Origin: JAVEDQ01 sp963783105
GTDB lineage: Bacteria > Actinomycetota > Actinomycetes > Frankiales > Frankiaceae
Direction of reading: 5' to 3'
NCBI GenBank assembly: GCA_963783105.1
Contig: CAWAMI010000003.1
Span: 62,001-126,000 of the forward strand
DNA: 64,000 nt
Below the pieces are notes generated by a model. It was not told the origin of the DNA, ran no database searches, and saw only the letters and a program-made list of their open reading frames with translations. The position numbers were made by a program, and so were the translations under genes. Every line of letters begins with the position of its first letter. Within the stretch, counting starts at the first letter, position 1. Of the stretch, positions 44,230 through 52,856 are shown piece by piece.

Positions 44230-46584
44230 TCAGTCCAGGATGAACCAGCCACGGACCTGGGCCTCGTGATCGACGTAGCGCTCGCCGGAGACGTCCACCA
44301 CGACCCGATCGATGGTCCCGCCGGTGAAGCGGAACGGCACGGGATAATCGGGCGTCACCGGCGATGCGTCGTTGCGTCCGACGCAGATGCCGTCCCCGAC
44401 CAGGTTGAAGTAGCCGGGTTGGGTGACGATGTCGCCGCTGCCCACCGCCTGATCGTCCATGTAGAGGGTGAGCGTCCCGGTGGCACCGGGCATCGCGGGG
44501 TCGGCGCTGCGGCCCTTCGCGCTGAACTCGGCGGTGAAGACGTGGCTCCCGACCGGGATCTCCCGATCGCCGACCACGTTCTGGAGGAACGTCCCGACCC
44601 AGTTGAAGGCGTAGTGCAGGTGCCGGTCCTTGACGTAGAGGCTGTGCCCGCCGGCGACGCCGCCGTGGGAGTACAGGACACCCTCCGCGTCGGGTGACGT
44701 GATGTCGACGCCGGCGGCGATGGTGTAGGACCGGCCGCTGATCGTGACGCCCGCCTGCTCCGGCACGGAGGCGCAGTCCGGGTAGTAGACGTACCGGTCA
44801 CGTGGCGGAGTCCCGTGCGGGCGGTCGGCGAGCGTCTGCTCCAGGGCGCTGCGGTCGTCGAGCGGCAACCCCTTGTAGATGCCGGCGTAGTAGTACCAGA
44901 GGCTCTTGAGCTTCTCGAGGCGCTCCGGCTCCTGCGCGGCCAGATCCCTGGACTGGGAACGGTCCGTCTTAAGGTCGTACAGCTCCCAGGTGTCGTGCTC
45001 GAACTTGCCCCACCCGGACAGCGGCGGATGCAGCGTGCAGGCCAGCCACCCGTCCGAGTAGAGGGAGCGCTGGCCCAGCATCACGTAGAACTGGGTCTGT
45101 TTGCCGGCAGCCGCGGGGTCGGTCAGCGATGCCGCGAAGCTCTCGCCCTCGATCGGGCTCTGCACGTAGCCCTTCAGGATCTCGGGAGGCTCGATGTCGA
45201 GGAGCTCGTAGATCGTGGGGACGACGTCGGACGCGTGGATGTACTGGTCCCGGACCCCGCCCTTGTCCTTGATCGTGTCTGGCCACGCCACGAGGCACAT
45301 GTCCGCGATGCCTCCCTCGTACCCCGCCCAGCGCTTCCAGTACGGGAAGGGGCTGTCGAAGGCCCACGCCCACCCGGTGTTGTAGTGGTTGTAGGACGTC
45401 GGGCTCCCGAGTTCGTCGATGTGCTGCAGGGACAGCTCCGTCGGGGTGGGAGCGCCGTTGAAGAACCGCCACTCGTTGAAGGTCCCGTCCGGGCCGCCCT
45501 CGCCGCTGCTGCCGTTGTCGGAGACGGCAACGATGATCGTGTTGTCCAGCTGGCCGGAGGCCTCGAGGAAGTCGAGCACGCGACCGAGCTGGTCGTCGGT
45601 GTAGGAGACGTAGCCGGCGTAGACCTCGGCCATCCGGATGAACAGACGCTGTTCGTCGGGGGTGAGCGAATCCCACGGGCGAACGGTGTCGAGCATCGGC
45701 CAGGGCTGCCCGTCCGGGCCGGTCACCGCCGGCTCGCCGTGCGGGTTGATCGCGGAGAGCTCGGTGTCCTCGGGCAGCAGCCCGAGCTCCTTCTGGCGGC
45801 GCAGGATCTCGGGCCGGATCGCCTCGTAGCCCTGGTCGAACGTCCCCTTGTATCTGTCCGCCCACTCCTGGAAGACGTGGTGCGGGGCGTGCGCGGCGTC
45901 GAGCGACAGATACATGAAGAACGGCTTGTCGGGCTCGACGACCTTGGCGTCCCGGATGAACCCGATCGCCTTGTCCGACAGGTCCTTGGCGATGTGATAG
46001 CCCTCCTCGGGCGTGGCCGGGGGGTCGACCGCGTGGTTGTCCGAGATCAGGTCCGGATACCAGCAGCTCGATTCGCCGCCGAGGAAGCCGTAGAACCGCT
46101 CGAACCCACGGCCCAGCGGCCAGCGCCCCTTGTAGGCCGCCATGCTCGTCTCCTCACCTGGGGTGAGGTGCCATTTGCCGACGCAGTAGGTGTTGTAGCC
46201 GTGCTCGGTCAGCACCTCGGAGAGGAACCCGTTCTCGAACGGGATGCGCGTGGAGATGCCCGGAAAGCCGGAGTTGAGTTCGGCGATCGTCGCCATGCCG
46301 TTCGAGGTCGCGTTCCGGCCGGTCAACAGCGACGAACGGGTCGGGGAGCACAGGGCGGTGGTGTGGAAGTTCGAGTACCGCAGGCCCATGTCCGCGATGC
46401 GGCTCATGGCCGGCGTCTTCACGGGACCGCCGAAGCAATCCATCGTCCCGTAGCCGACGTCGTCCCAGACGATCATCAGGACGTTCGGTGCGCCGGGGCG
46501 GGACCTGGGAGCCAGGTAGGGGCTCCAGTCGGGCTGGGACTCGCGGATGTCGAGTCCGATCCTGCCGGAGAAGCCCTTAGGCAT
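44230..46584 (-). CDS. Arylsulfatase, Cys-type
   Basis: 784 residues of the sulfatase family: NVLMIVWDDVGYGTMDCF with the metal-binding Asp pair and the formylglycine site CSPTRSSLLTGR, where Cys79 must be converted to formylglycine. No signal peptide is visible, so the enzyme may be cytoplasmic. The last third carries a beta-rich extension common in this subfamily. It hydrolyses sulfate esters of aryl or sterol compounds; substrate not readable. The upstream radical-SAM gene on the same strand should be its activating enzyme. Confidence 0.92.
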   Translation of the reverse strand: MPKGFSGRIGLDIRESQPDWSPYLAPRSRPGAPNVLMIVWDDVGYGTMDCFGGPVKTPAMSRIADMGLRYSNFHTTALCSPTRSSLLTGRNATSNGMATIAELNSGFPGISTRIPFENGFLSEVLTEHGYNTYCVGKWHLTPGEETSMAAYKGRWPLGRGFERFYGFLGGESSCWYPDLISDNHAVDPPATPEEGYHIAKDLSDKAIGFIRDAKVVEPDKPFFMYLSLDAAHAPHHVFQEWADRYKGTFDQGYEAIRPEILRRQKELGLLPEDTELSAINPHGEPAVTGPDGQPWPMLDTVRPWDSLTPDEQRLFIRMAEVYAGYVSYTDDQLGRVLDFLEASGQLDNTIIVAVSDNGSSGEGGPDGTFNEWRFFNGAPTPTELSLQHIDELGSPTSYNHYNTGWAWAFDSPFPYWKRWAGYEGGIADMCLVAWPDTIKDKGGVRDQYIHASDVVPTIYELLDIEPPEILKGYVQSPIEGESFAASLTDPAAAGKQTQFYVMLGQRSLYSDGWLACTLHPPLSGWGKFEHDTWELYDLKTDRSQSRDLAAQEPERLEKLKSLWYYYAGIYKGLPLDDRSALEQTLADRPHGTPPRDRYVYYPDCASVPEQAGVTISGRSYTIAAGVDITSPDAEGVLYSHGGVAGGHSLYVKDRHLHYAFNWVGTFLQNVVGDREIPVGSHVFTAEFSAKGRSADPAMPGATGTLTLYMDDQAVGSGDIVTQPGYFNLVGDGICVGRNDASPVTPDYPVPFRFTGGTIDRVVVDVSGERYVDHEAQVRGWFILD

Positions 46585-46650
46585 GGTTACCCCCTGGAGT
46601 GAGCGGCGTCGTTGGGAGAACCATCGGACCGCCGACGGCCGAGGCGTGCT

Positions 46651-48096
46651 TCACCCCAGGCGGGTGAACCGTTCCGCCGACGTCGCCGCGGCGTTCATGC
46701 GCTGGGCGTCCGGTGCCCCGTGGCAGCGCTTCCACTTGCGGCCGCTGCCGCAGGTGCAGGGACCGTTTCGGGGCCGGGTGGCGTCGGCGCCGGCGTAGAC
46801 GGCCATCACGTCCGCCGGCGCCCGGCCCTCCCGCAGCAACCGCGTCATCGTCTCCATGGGCTCCCGCACGTGGGAGAAGAAGGCCTCGTAGCCGGCGCAG
46901 AGGTAGTGCTGCCCCGGCTCGCCGTAGGGCGAGGTGGCGAACCGGTCCTTCGGGCATCCGCCGTTGCAGGCGAAGCGGACCGGGCAGTCGAGGCAGTAAC
47001 GGGTCAGGGTGTCCCGCTTCGCCTCCCCGAACGCGCGCTGCTGGGGGAGCGCGACCAGGTCCAGCAGGTGCTTGTCCGCGATGTTGCCCAGCAGGTAGTC
47101 GGGCTCCACGTAGTGGTCGCACGAGTACAGGTCGCCGTTGTGCTCGAGCGCCAGCTGCGTTCCACAGGTCTCCGCGTGGATGCACAGCGAGCCGGGTTCG
47201 CCGTACCAGCTCGCGAGCGCGTCGTCGAAGGCCTGCACGTAGACGCGGCCGACGTCGGAGCGGACCCAGTCCTCGAACACGTCGATGAGGAAGCGGCCGT
47301 ACTGCTCCGGTCCCACGCTGCGCTCGGTGACCAGCGAGCCCTGTTGCGTGTAGAGCGGCCGGCCGGAGACGCCGCTGCCCCAGCCGGCGTTCGCGATGGG
47401 CAGCGTCTCCTCCGTCGCGCGCTCGACGATGGGGATGAACTGGATGAAGGTCGCGCCCAGCCCGTCGCGCAGGAAGCGGTAGACCTCGCCGCCGTGGTCA
47501 CCGTTGGCGGAGTTGATCGTCGTGAGGACGTTCCACTCGACCCCGTGTCGCCGGAGCACGTCGAGCCCGCGGAGCACGCGGTCGAAGGTGGGCTTGCCGC
47601 CCTTGTCGACCCGGAACGTGTCGTGCAGCTCGCGGGGGCCGTCGATCGAGATCCCGACCAGGAAGTCGTTCTCCTTCAGGAACCGCCCCCACGCGTCATC
47701 GAGCAGGGTCCCGTTCGTCTGCAGGGTGTTCAGGATCCGCTGGCCCGGGCGGGCGTAGCGGCGCTCGAGCTCGACCGACCGCCGGAAGAAGTCGAGCCCC
47801 ATCATGGTCGGCTCGCCGCCCTGCCACGCCACCACGACCTCGGGTTCGCGTGCGTGGGCCTCGAGCAGCTGCCGGAGATAGGTCTCCTGCAGTTCCTCCG
47901 CCATCCGGAACCTGCTGCCGGGGTAGAGCATCTCCTTCGACAGGAAGAAGCAGTACTCGCAGTCCAGGTTGCACACCGCACCGGTGGGTTTCGCCATCAC
48001 GTGGAAGGCGCGCGGAGCATCCCGCCCGGTTCGGGCCGGGACCGCCGGGGCAGGCGGGGCGGCCGGCGGCGGTTCGAGTCCCATGCGGCCTTCCAT
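46651..48096 (-). CDS. Anaerobic sulfatase-maturating enzyme (radical SAM, SPASM) with SEC-C tail
   Basis: 481 residues. Radical SAM motif Cys42, Cys46, Cys49 in VCNLDCEYCF, the GGEP segment (AWQGGEP), the family's LNTLQTNGTLLDD, and a Cys-rich SPASM domain (CGTQLALEHNGDLYSCDHYV, CLDCPVRFACNGGCPKDRF) for two extra [4Fe-4S] clusters. It oxidises the sulfatase Cys to formylglycine with SAM, without oxygen. The C-terminus bears a SEC-C zinc motif (GPCTCGSGRKWKRCHG), unusual for anSME. 66 bp upstream of the sulfatase. Starts at 48096 and 48084 are both possible. Confidence 0.92.
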   Translation of the reverse strand: MEGRMGLEPPPAAPPAPAVPARTGRDAPRAFHVMAKPTGAVCNLDCEYCFFLSKEMLYPGSRFRMAEELQETYLRQLLEAHAREPEVVVAWQGGEPTMMGLDFFRRSVELERRYARPGQRILNTLQTNGTLLDDAWGRFLKENDFLVGISIDGPRELHDTFRVDKGGKPTFDRVLRGLDVLRRHGVEWNVLTTINSANGDHGGEVYRFLRDGLGATFIQFIPIVERATEETLPIANAGWGSGVSGRPLYTQQGSLVTERSVGPEQYGRFLIDVFEDWVRSDVGRVYVQAFDDALASWYGEPGSLCIHAETCGTQLALEHNGDLYSCDHYVEPDYLLGNIADKHLLDLVALPQQRAFGEAKRDTLTRYCLDCPVRFACNGGCPKDRFATSPYGEPGQHYLCAGYEAFFSHVREPMETMTRLLREGRAPADVMAVYAGADATRPRNGPCTCGSGRKWKRCHGAPDAQRMNAAATSAERFTRLG

Positions 48097-48264
48097 CGAT
48101 CCTTCTCCCGCTACTACTGCTGCGGTGCTGCCGGTCGCATCGAAGGGTGCCCGCGGCGCCAGCCGGAGGCATCATCCTGACCGGGCGAAGCCGCCGCTCG
48201 CGTGCCCGCCTGCGGGCTTTCGTCCTCTGCGGACGATTCGCCGGCGTACACGCTCCGGTCCTCT

Positions 48265-49515
48265 GTGCCGGTGAGTGCCGGCATCCTCGCCCTGATCGCG
48301 GCCACCGTGTTCGGCTGGGGCGTCCTGTCCGGGCGGCTCGAGCGCGCCGATCTGACCGCGCCGATCGTGTTCGTCGCCGTCGGAGTGCTGATCGCGAACA
48401 TCGCGTCCTTGAACCCGACGGTCGACGCGGAGGTCGTCCGACTGCTCACCGAGATCACCCTCGTGTGGGTGCTGTTCTCCGACGCCGCACGGGTCGGCGT
48501 GCGTCAGCTGCGGGCCGAGGCGGGCGTCTACCTGCGGCTGCTGGGTGTCGCACTGCCGTTGACGGTCGGGATCGGCTGGCTGCTCGCCTGGGCGATGTTC
48601 GGCGGTTTCGACCTCTGGCTCGCTCTGTTGGTCGGCGCGGCGCTCGCACCCACGGACGCGGCCCTCGGCGCCAGCGTGATCGGCAATCCGGTCGTCCCCG
48701 CGCGGGTCCGCGGGATCCTCAACGTCGAGAGCGGGTTGAACGACGGCATCGTGACGCCCGTCGTCATGCTCGCGCTGGCCGGGGCGAGCGCCGCCGAGGA
48801 GGGCGGCGGACGGGGAGCTCCCCACGCCCTGCTGCAGCTGTCGCTCGGGGTGGCCGTGGGCGTCGGGGTGGGCGCCGGCGGCGGCTGGCTGCTCGGGGTC
48901 GCGCGCCGTCGAGCGTGGGTCGACGAGGAGTTCGCGGGCCCGGCGGTTCTCGCCCTCGCGTTGCTCGGCTACGCCGCCTCGGTGGCGTGCGCCGGGAACG
49001 GCTTCGTGGCCGCCTTCGCCGGCGGCATCGCCTTCGGGCACGTGGCCGGCCGTGCGACCCCGAAGCAGGTGTCCTTCGTCGAGCAGACCGCCGGGCTCGC
49101 GTCCCTGCTGGTGTGGCTGACGTTCGGCGTCGTGGCCGTGCCGCTGATCGTCGACGCGGTCGGATGGCAGTTGCTGGTCTACGCCGTACTCAGCCTGACG
49201 GTCGTGCGGATGCTGCCGGTCTGCCTGCTTCTGCTTGGGACCAGCCTTGCCGGTCGCGCCTCCTGGTTTCTCGGCTGGTTCGGCCCACGAGGCCTCGCGT
49301 CCGTCGTGTTCGCGCTGCTGGCCGTGGAGGAACTCGGGCCGCAGGCTGACACCGCTGTTGCAGTCATCGTGACGACGGTGTTGGTGAGCGTGTTCGCGCA
49401 CGGCCTCACCGCCGGTCCGCTGGCGAGTCGCTACGGCGGGCGCGCGAGTGCGCACGGGAAGACCAGCGCCGAGGGGACCGGGGCGGGGGCCGGGGCCGGG
49501 GTGTCGCAGGTGTGA
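48265..49515 (+). CDS. CPA1-type sodium/proton antiporter
   Basis: About 416 residues, with 12 or more predicted membrane helices. It contains ALAPTDAALGASVIGNPVVP and ILNVESGLNDGI, the Asp-containing transport site of CPA1 antiporters. It exchanges Na+ or K+ for H+ across the membrane, for pH and salt control. Start at GTG 48265 or 48271. The C-terminal tail is Gly/Ala-rich. It has no operon partners. Confidence 0.9.
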   Translation: MPVSAGILALIAATVFGWGVLSGRLERADLTAPIVFVAVGVLIANIASLNPTVDAEVVRLLTEITLVWVLFSDAARVGVRQLRAEAGVYLRLLGVALPLTVGIGWLLAWAMFGGFDLWLALLVGAALAPTDAALGASVIGNPVVPARVRGILNVESGLNDGIVTPVVMLALAGASAAEEGGGRGAPHALLQLSLGVAVGVGVGAGGGWLLGVARRRAWVDEEFAGPAVLALALLGYAASVACAGNGFVAAFAGGIAFGHVAGRATPKQVSFVEQTAGLASLLVWLTFGVVAVPLIVDAVGWQLLVYAVLSLTVVRMLPVCLLLLGTSLAGRASWFLGWFGPRGLASVVFALLAVEELGPQADTAVAVIVTTVLVSVFAHGLTAGPLASRYGGRASAHGKTSAEGTGAGAGAGVSQV

Positions 49516-49541
49516 GGCGCAGCCGCCGGAGCGACGGGAGT

Positions 49542-50579
49542 TCAGCGCAGGATCAGGGTCGCCGCCGTCTGGTCCGCCGGCCCTGCCGTCGGTCCGCCGC
49601 CGGGCAGATACAGCCGCCCGTCGACGACGGCGGCCCCGATGCCCTGGCGGGGTTCGGGCAGCTCCCGCAGGCTCGACCAGGAGCGGGTGCGCGGGTCGTA
49701 GGCGGCCACGTTGCGGTAGGCCTGCGTCTCGGCCGCGTTCTCGCCGCCGATCACCAGGAACCGGCCGTCGAGGGACGCCCCCGCCACCGAGGAACGGCCG
49801 AGCGGCACCGGGGGCTGCGTGCTCCAGCTGTCGGTCGTCGGGTCGTAGGCCTCGTGGGCGGACGACTCGCCGGGGCGGCCGGCGGCGACGTGCAGGACCT
49901 CGTCGACCACGGCGCCGGCTGCGTGGTCCCGTGGGGTGGGCAGCGGCGCCGCGGTCGTCCACCGATTGGTCGCGGGGTCGTAGACGTCGTGCTCACCGGT
50001 GTCGACCGACGCTCCGCCGCCGGGACCGGTCGTCTTGCCGCCGACCAGATGGAACCGTCCATCGAGCACGACCGCGACGCCGGCGGCCCGCGGCGTCGGC
50101 AGCGGCGCCCGGGTGCTCCATCGGTCGGTCGCGGGGTCGTAGGCGTAGAGGGTCGCCGTGGGTCGGCCCGCGGCGCCGTAGCCGCCGGCCGCATAGATCG
50201 TCCCGTTCAGGCCCACGGCCCCGATGTGGTCCAGCGGCTCCGGCAGCGGCGCGGCGGTCCGCCAGGCCCCGGAGGTGGGGTCGAGCACCACGTGGGTGGT
50301 CGAGTGCGCCTTCCCGCCGACGTAGCCGCCGAGGACGTGGATACGCCCGCCCACCTCGGCGACCGCGACCTCGCTGACGGCGACGGGCATGTCCGGCCCG
50401 GTCCGCCAGGACAGCAGCCGGGGATCGCTGGGACCGGCCGGTGACGCCCCGTCCTGCCGCGGGGTTCCCCCGGCCGGGAGCGACGAGCTCGACGACGAGC
50501 CTCCGGAGCACGCGCTCATCGCCCCCGCCAGGATGAGCGCGCCGATGACGGCGACGCGAGCTCGGCGGGGCGAGGACAC
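49542..50579 (-). CDS. Kelch-repeat lipoprotein
   Basis: 345 residues. The lipobox lies in LILAGAMSAC, followed by a Ser-rich stretch and about six kelch-type beta-propeller blades (repeats such as IYAAGGYGAAGR and FHLVGGKTTG, each followed by a YDPATDRW-like strand). Outside the membrane, probably for protein or sugar binding; no catalytic residue seen. It follows the YncE-like lipoprotein after 41 bp and may share its transcript. Confidence 0.88.
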   Translation of the reverse strand: MSSPRRARVAVIGALILAGAMSACSGGSSSSSSLPAGGTPRQDGASPAGPSDPRLLSWRTGPDMPVAVSEVAVAEVGGRIHVLGGYVGGKAHSTTHVVLDPTSGAWRTAAPLPEPLDHIGAVGLNGTIYAAGGYGAAGRPTATLYAYDPATDRWSTRAPLPTPRAAGVAVVLDGRFHLVGGKTTGPGGGASVDTGEHDVYDPATNRWTTAAPLPTPRDHAAGAVVDEVLHVAAGRPGESSAHEAYDPTTDSWSTQPPVPLGRSSVAGASLDGRFLVIGGENAAETQAYRNVAAYDPRTRSWSSLRELPEPRQGIGAAVVDGRLYLPGGGPTAGPADQTAATLILR

Positions 50580-50620
50580 GCGTGCTCCGGGCCGCTCGAG
50601 GGGACGGGGCACGGCCGCGC

Positions 50621-51796
50621 TCAGCGCAGGATGCCGGTGTGGCCCAGCGAGTACCGGCCCGGCTGGGGCCACACCGCGAGGCCGTGCGGCTCGCGGCCGA
50701 CCTTGATGCGTGCGGCGAGCTGCCCGGTGGTGGTGTCGATGCCGTAGACCTCGCCGTTCCGCCGGCCCGAGAGCCACAGCGTCTTGCCGTCCGGCGAGAC
50801 GCCGCCCATGTCCGGGGTGCTCGGTGGCGCGATCGGCCACGTCGCGACGATCTTGTTCGTCGCGAAGTCGAGGACGCTGACCGAACCCTTGTCGCCACCC
50901 GGGCCCATGCCGCCCCGGTTGGAGATGTAGAGCCTCGTGGCGTCCCGGCTCGGATACAGGCCGTGCGTCTCGGGCCCGGTCGGGATGAAGCCGGTGAGCT
51001 TGAAGGCGTCGCCGTCCATCGTCCACACCCCGTTGGCCATCATGTCGCTGACGTACCAGACCGTCCCGCTCGGGTTGATCTTGATGTCCTGCGGCATGCC
51101 GCCGTTCGGCACCGGGATGTAGCCCAGCACCTTGTGCGACGCGGTGTCGACCTTCACGAGCTGGCTGGAGAACTCGCAGGTCGCGATGAAGTAGCTGCCG
51201 TCGGCGGAGAAGTCGACGTGGTTGACGCCGGCGCAGTCGACCGGAACCGAGTCCTTCACCTGGAAGGTGTGCGGGTCGGTGAAGTTCAGCCGCTTCTCCG
51301 CCTCGGCGATGACGATGGCGAACTTGCCGTCGGGGGTGAAGTACATGTTGTACGGGTCGGTGACCGGGATGTTCGGACCTGCCCGCTTGGTGGTCCTCGG
51401 ATCGATCGGCGTGAGGCTGTTGCCGTTCTCGTTGTTCGCGGCGTACAGCGTCTTCAGATCCCAGGACGGGATGACGTGCTGGGTGCCGGGGCCCGCCGGG
51501 AAGGTGTCGAGGACCTTCTTGGCCACCGGATCGATGACGCTCACGGTGCCGTCGGAGTGATTGGGCACGTACAGCCGGTAGGGCACCCCCTGGGTGGCCG
51601 GCTGGAACATCCCGACGTTGGTCGCGGCGTAGACATTGGTGCTCGACTCGGCGGGTGCCGTCGGCGGCGGGGTGGGTGCTCCGGACGACGACGTGCGCTC
51701 GCTGCCGCCGTTCGACGAGCAGGCGGCGACCGTCGCGACGAGCAGGACGGCGGCGATGCGGGCGAGGTTGCGACGGGGTCCGCGGACGCGGCTCAT
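50621..51796 (-). CDS. YncE-like seven-bladed beta-propeller lipoprotein
   Basis: 391 residues. A lipoprotein signal (LLVATVAACSS) is followed by a Ser/Pro-rich linker and a seven-bladed propeller with repeats such as YVPNHSDGTVSVIDPV, YFTPDGKFAIVIAEA, DFSADGSYFIATCE, VSPDGKTLWLSG. Related YncE/40-residue beta-propeller proteins are surface-exposed, of uncertain role. ATG at 51796 is the natural start. First gene of a two-propeller unit. Confidence 0.9.
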   Translation of the reverse strand: MSRVRGPRRNLARIAAVLLVATVAACSSNGGSERTSSSGAPTPPPTAPAESSTNVYAATNVGMFQPATQGVPYRLYVPNHSDGTVSVIDPVAKKVLDTFPAGPGTQHVIPSWDLKTLYAANNENGNSLTPIDPRTTKRAGPNIPVTDPYNMYFTPDGKFAIVIAEAEKRLNFTDPHTFQVKDSVPVDCAGVNHVDFSADGSYFIATCEFSSQLVKVDTASHKVLGYIPVPNGGMPQDIKINPSGTVWYVSDMMANGVWTMDGDAFKLTGFIPTGPETHGLYPSRDATRLYISNRGGMGPGGDKGSVSVLDFATNKIVATWPIAPPSTPDMGGVSPDGKTLWLSGRRNGEVYGIDTTTGQLAARIKVGREPHGLAVWPQPGRYSLGHTGILR

Positions 51797-52051
51797 ACAG
51801 CTCCGACTTCGGCTCGGGGTCACTCTGCCGTCCGCGCCGCACCGATCCCTGGCGGGTCGGAACGGGCCCGGACGTTCGCCCACGCTAGCGGGTGAGAGAG
51901 GGAAAATCGGGCCGAGCCGCCCCACCCGAGTGCAGAACCTGCCCCGGATACCCACCGTCGCGGGGACGTCGGACCCTGGACGCTCGGTCTTCCGCTCGGC
52001 AGTGTCGCCCCCGGCAGCGTCGCCCCGTCGGACGTGGTCCAGGGAGGTGTC

Positions 52052-52843
52052 GTGTCCATCGCCAGCGGACCTGCGGAGCGTGTGGTCGAGCGGCCGAGGG
52101 CCGGGACCGCGCGGCGGTTGCGTGTGTTGAACATCGCCGCGTTCGTGTTCCTCGCCCTCGAGGGTGTCTACATGGTGGTGGCGAGCAACGACCTCTCGCT
52201 CCCGGTGACCGCGTCGTTCCTGCGGGACGACCCTGTCCGCGCCGCCGGTCCGACGTTGCCGGAGACGGTGTTCTCGCTGCGCATCGGCCCGGCCGTCGCC
52301 TTCTTCCTGCTGCTCGCGGCGGCCGATCACGCCCTGGTCGCTGCGCCCGGCGTGCACCGCTGGTACGAGCGGTGCCTCGACCGTGGCGTCAACTACGCCC
52401 GCTGGATCGAGTACTCGGTGAGCGCCTCGGTCATGATCGTGCTCATCGGCCTGTTCGTGGGGATCCGCGACCTCGCAGCCGTTGCGGCGGTGTTCGCGGC
52501 GAACACCGCGATGATCCTGTTCGGGCTCCTGATGGAGCGTCAGCAGCGCCCCGGCAGCGCCGACTGGAGCGCGTTCTGGTTCGGATCGCTCGTCGGCGCG
52601 GTGCCGTGGGTGCTGATTGTGGTCTACCTGCTGCGGCCGCCGACGGTGCCGGGCTTCGTGTACGTGATCACGGCCGTGCAGTTCGTGTTGTTCTTCAGCT
52701 TCGCGGCGAACATGGCGCTGCAGTACGCGCGTGTCGGCCGGTGGCGGGACTACGTGCACGGCGAGGTCACCTACGTCGTGCTGAGCCTGACCGCGAAGTC
52801 GCTGCTCGCCTGGCTCATCTTCGCGAACGTGCTCCGGACGTGA
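52052..52843 (+). CDS. Heliorhodopsin
   Basis: 263 residues with seven predicted membrane helices. Helix 3 carries RWIEYSVSASVMIVLI, the heliorhodopsin counterion motif with Glu120, and helix 7 carries YVVLSLTAKSLLAWLIF with Lys249 for the retinal Schiff base. The N-terminus is basic and should lie in the cytoplasm, inverted from usual rhodopsins. It is a light-sensing protein; its output in actinobacteria is not settled. AGGGAGGT just before GTG at 52052 sets the start, so the ORF start at 52034 is rejected. No retinal-forming gene is in the window. Confidence 0.93.
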   Translation: MSIASGPAERVVERPRAGTARRLRVLNIAAFVFLALEGVYMVVASNDLSLPVTASFLRDDPVRAAGPTLPETVFSLRIGPAVAFFLLLAAADHALVAAPGVHRWYERCLDRGVNYARWIEYSVSASVMIVLIGLFVGIRDLAAVAAVFAANTAMILFGLLMERQQRPGSADWSAFWFGSLVGAVPWVLIVVYLLRPPTVPGFVYVITAVQFVLFFSFAANMALQYARVGRWRDYVHGEVTYVVLSLTAKSLLAWLIFANVLRT

Positions 52844-52856
52844 GCGAGCCGCCCGG

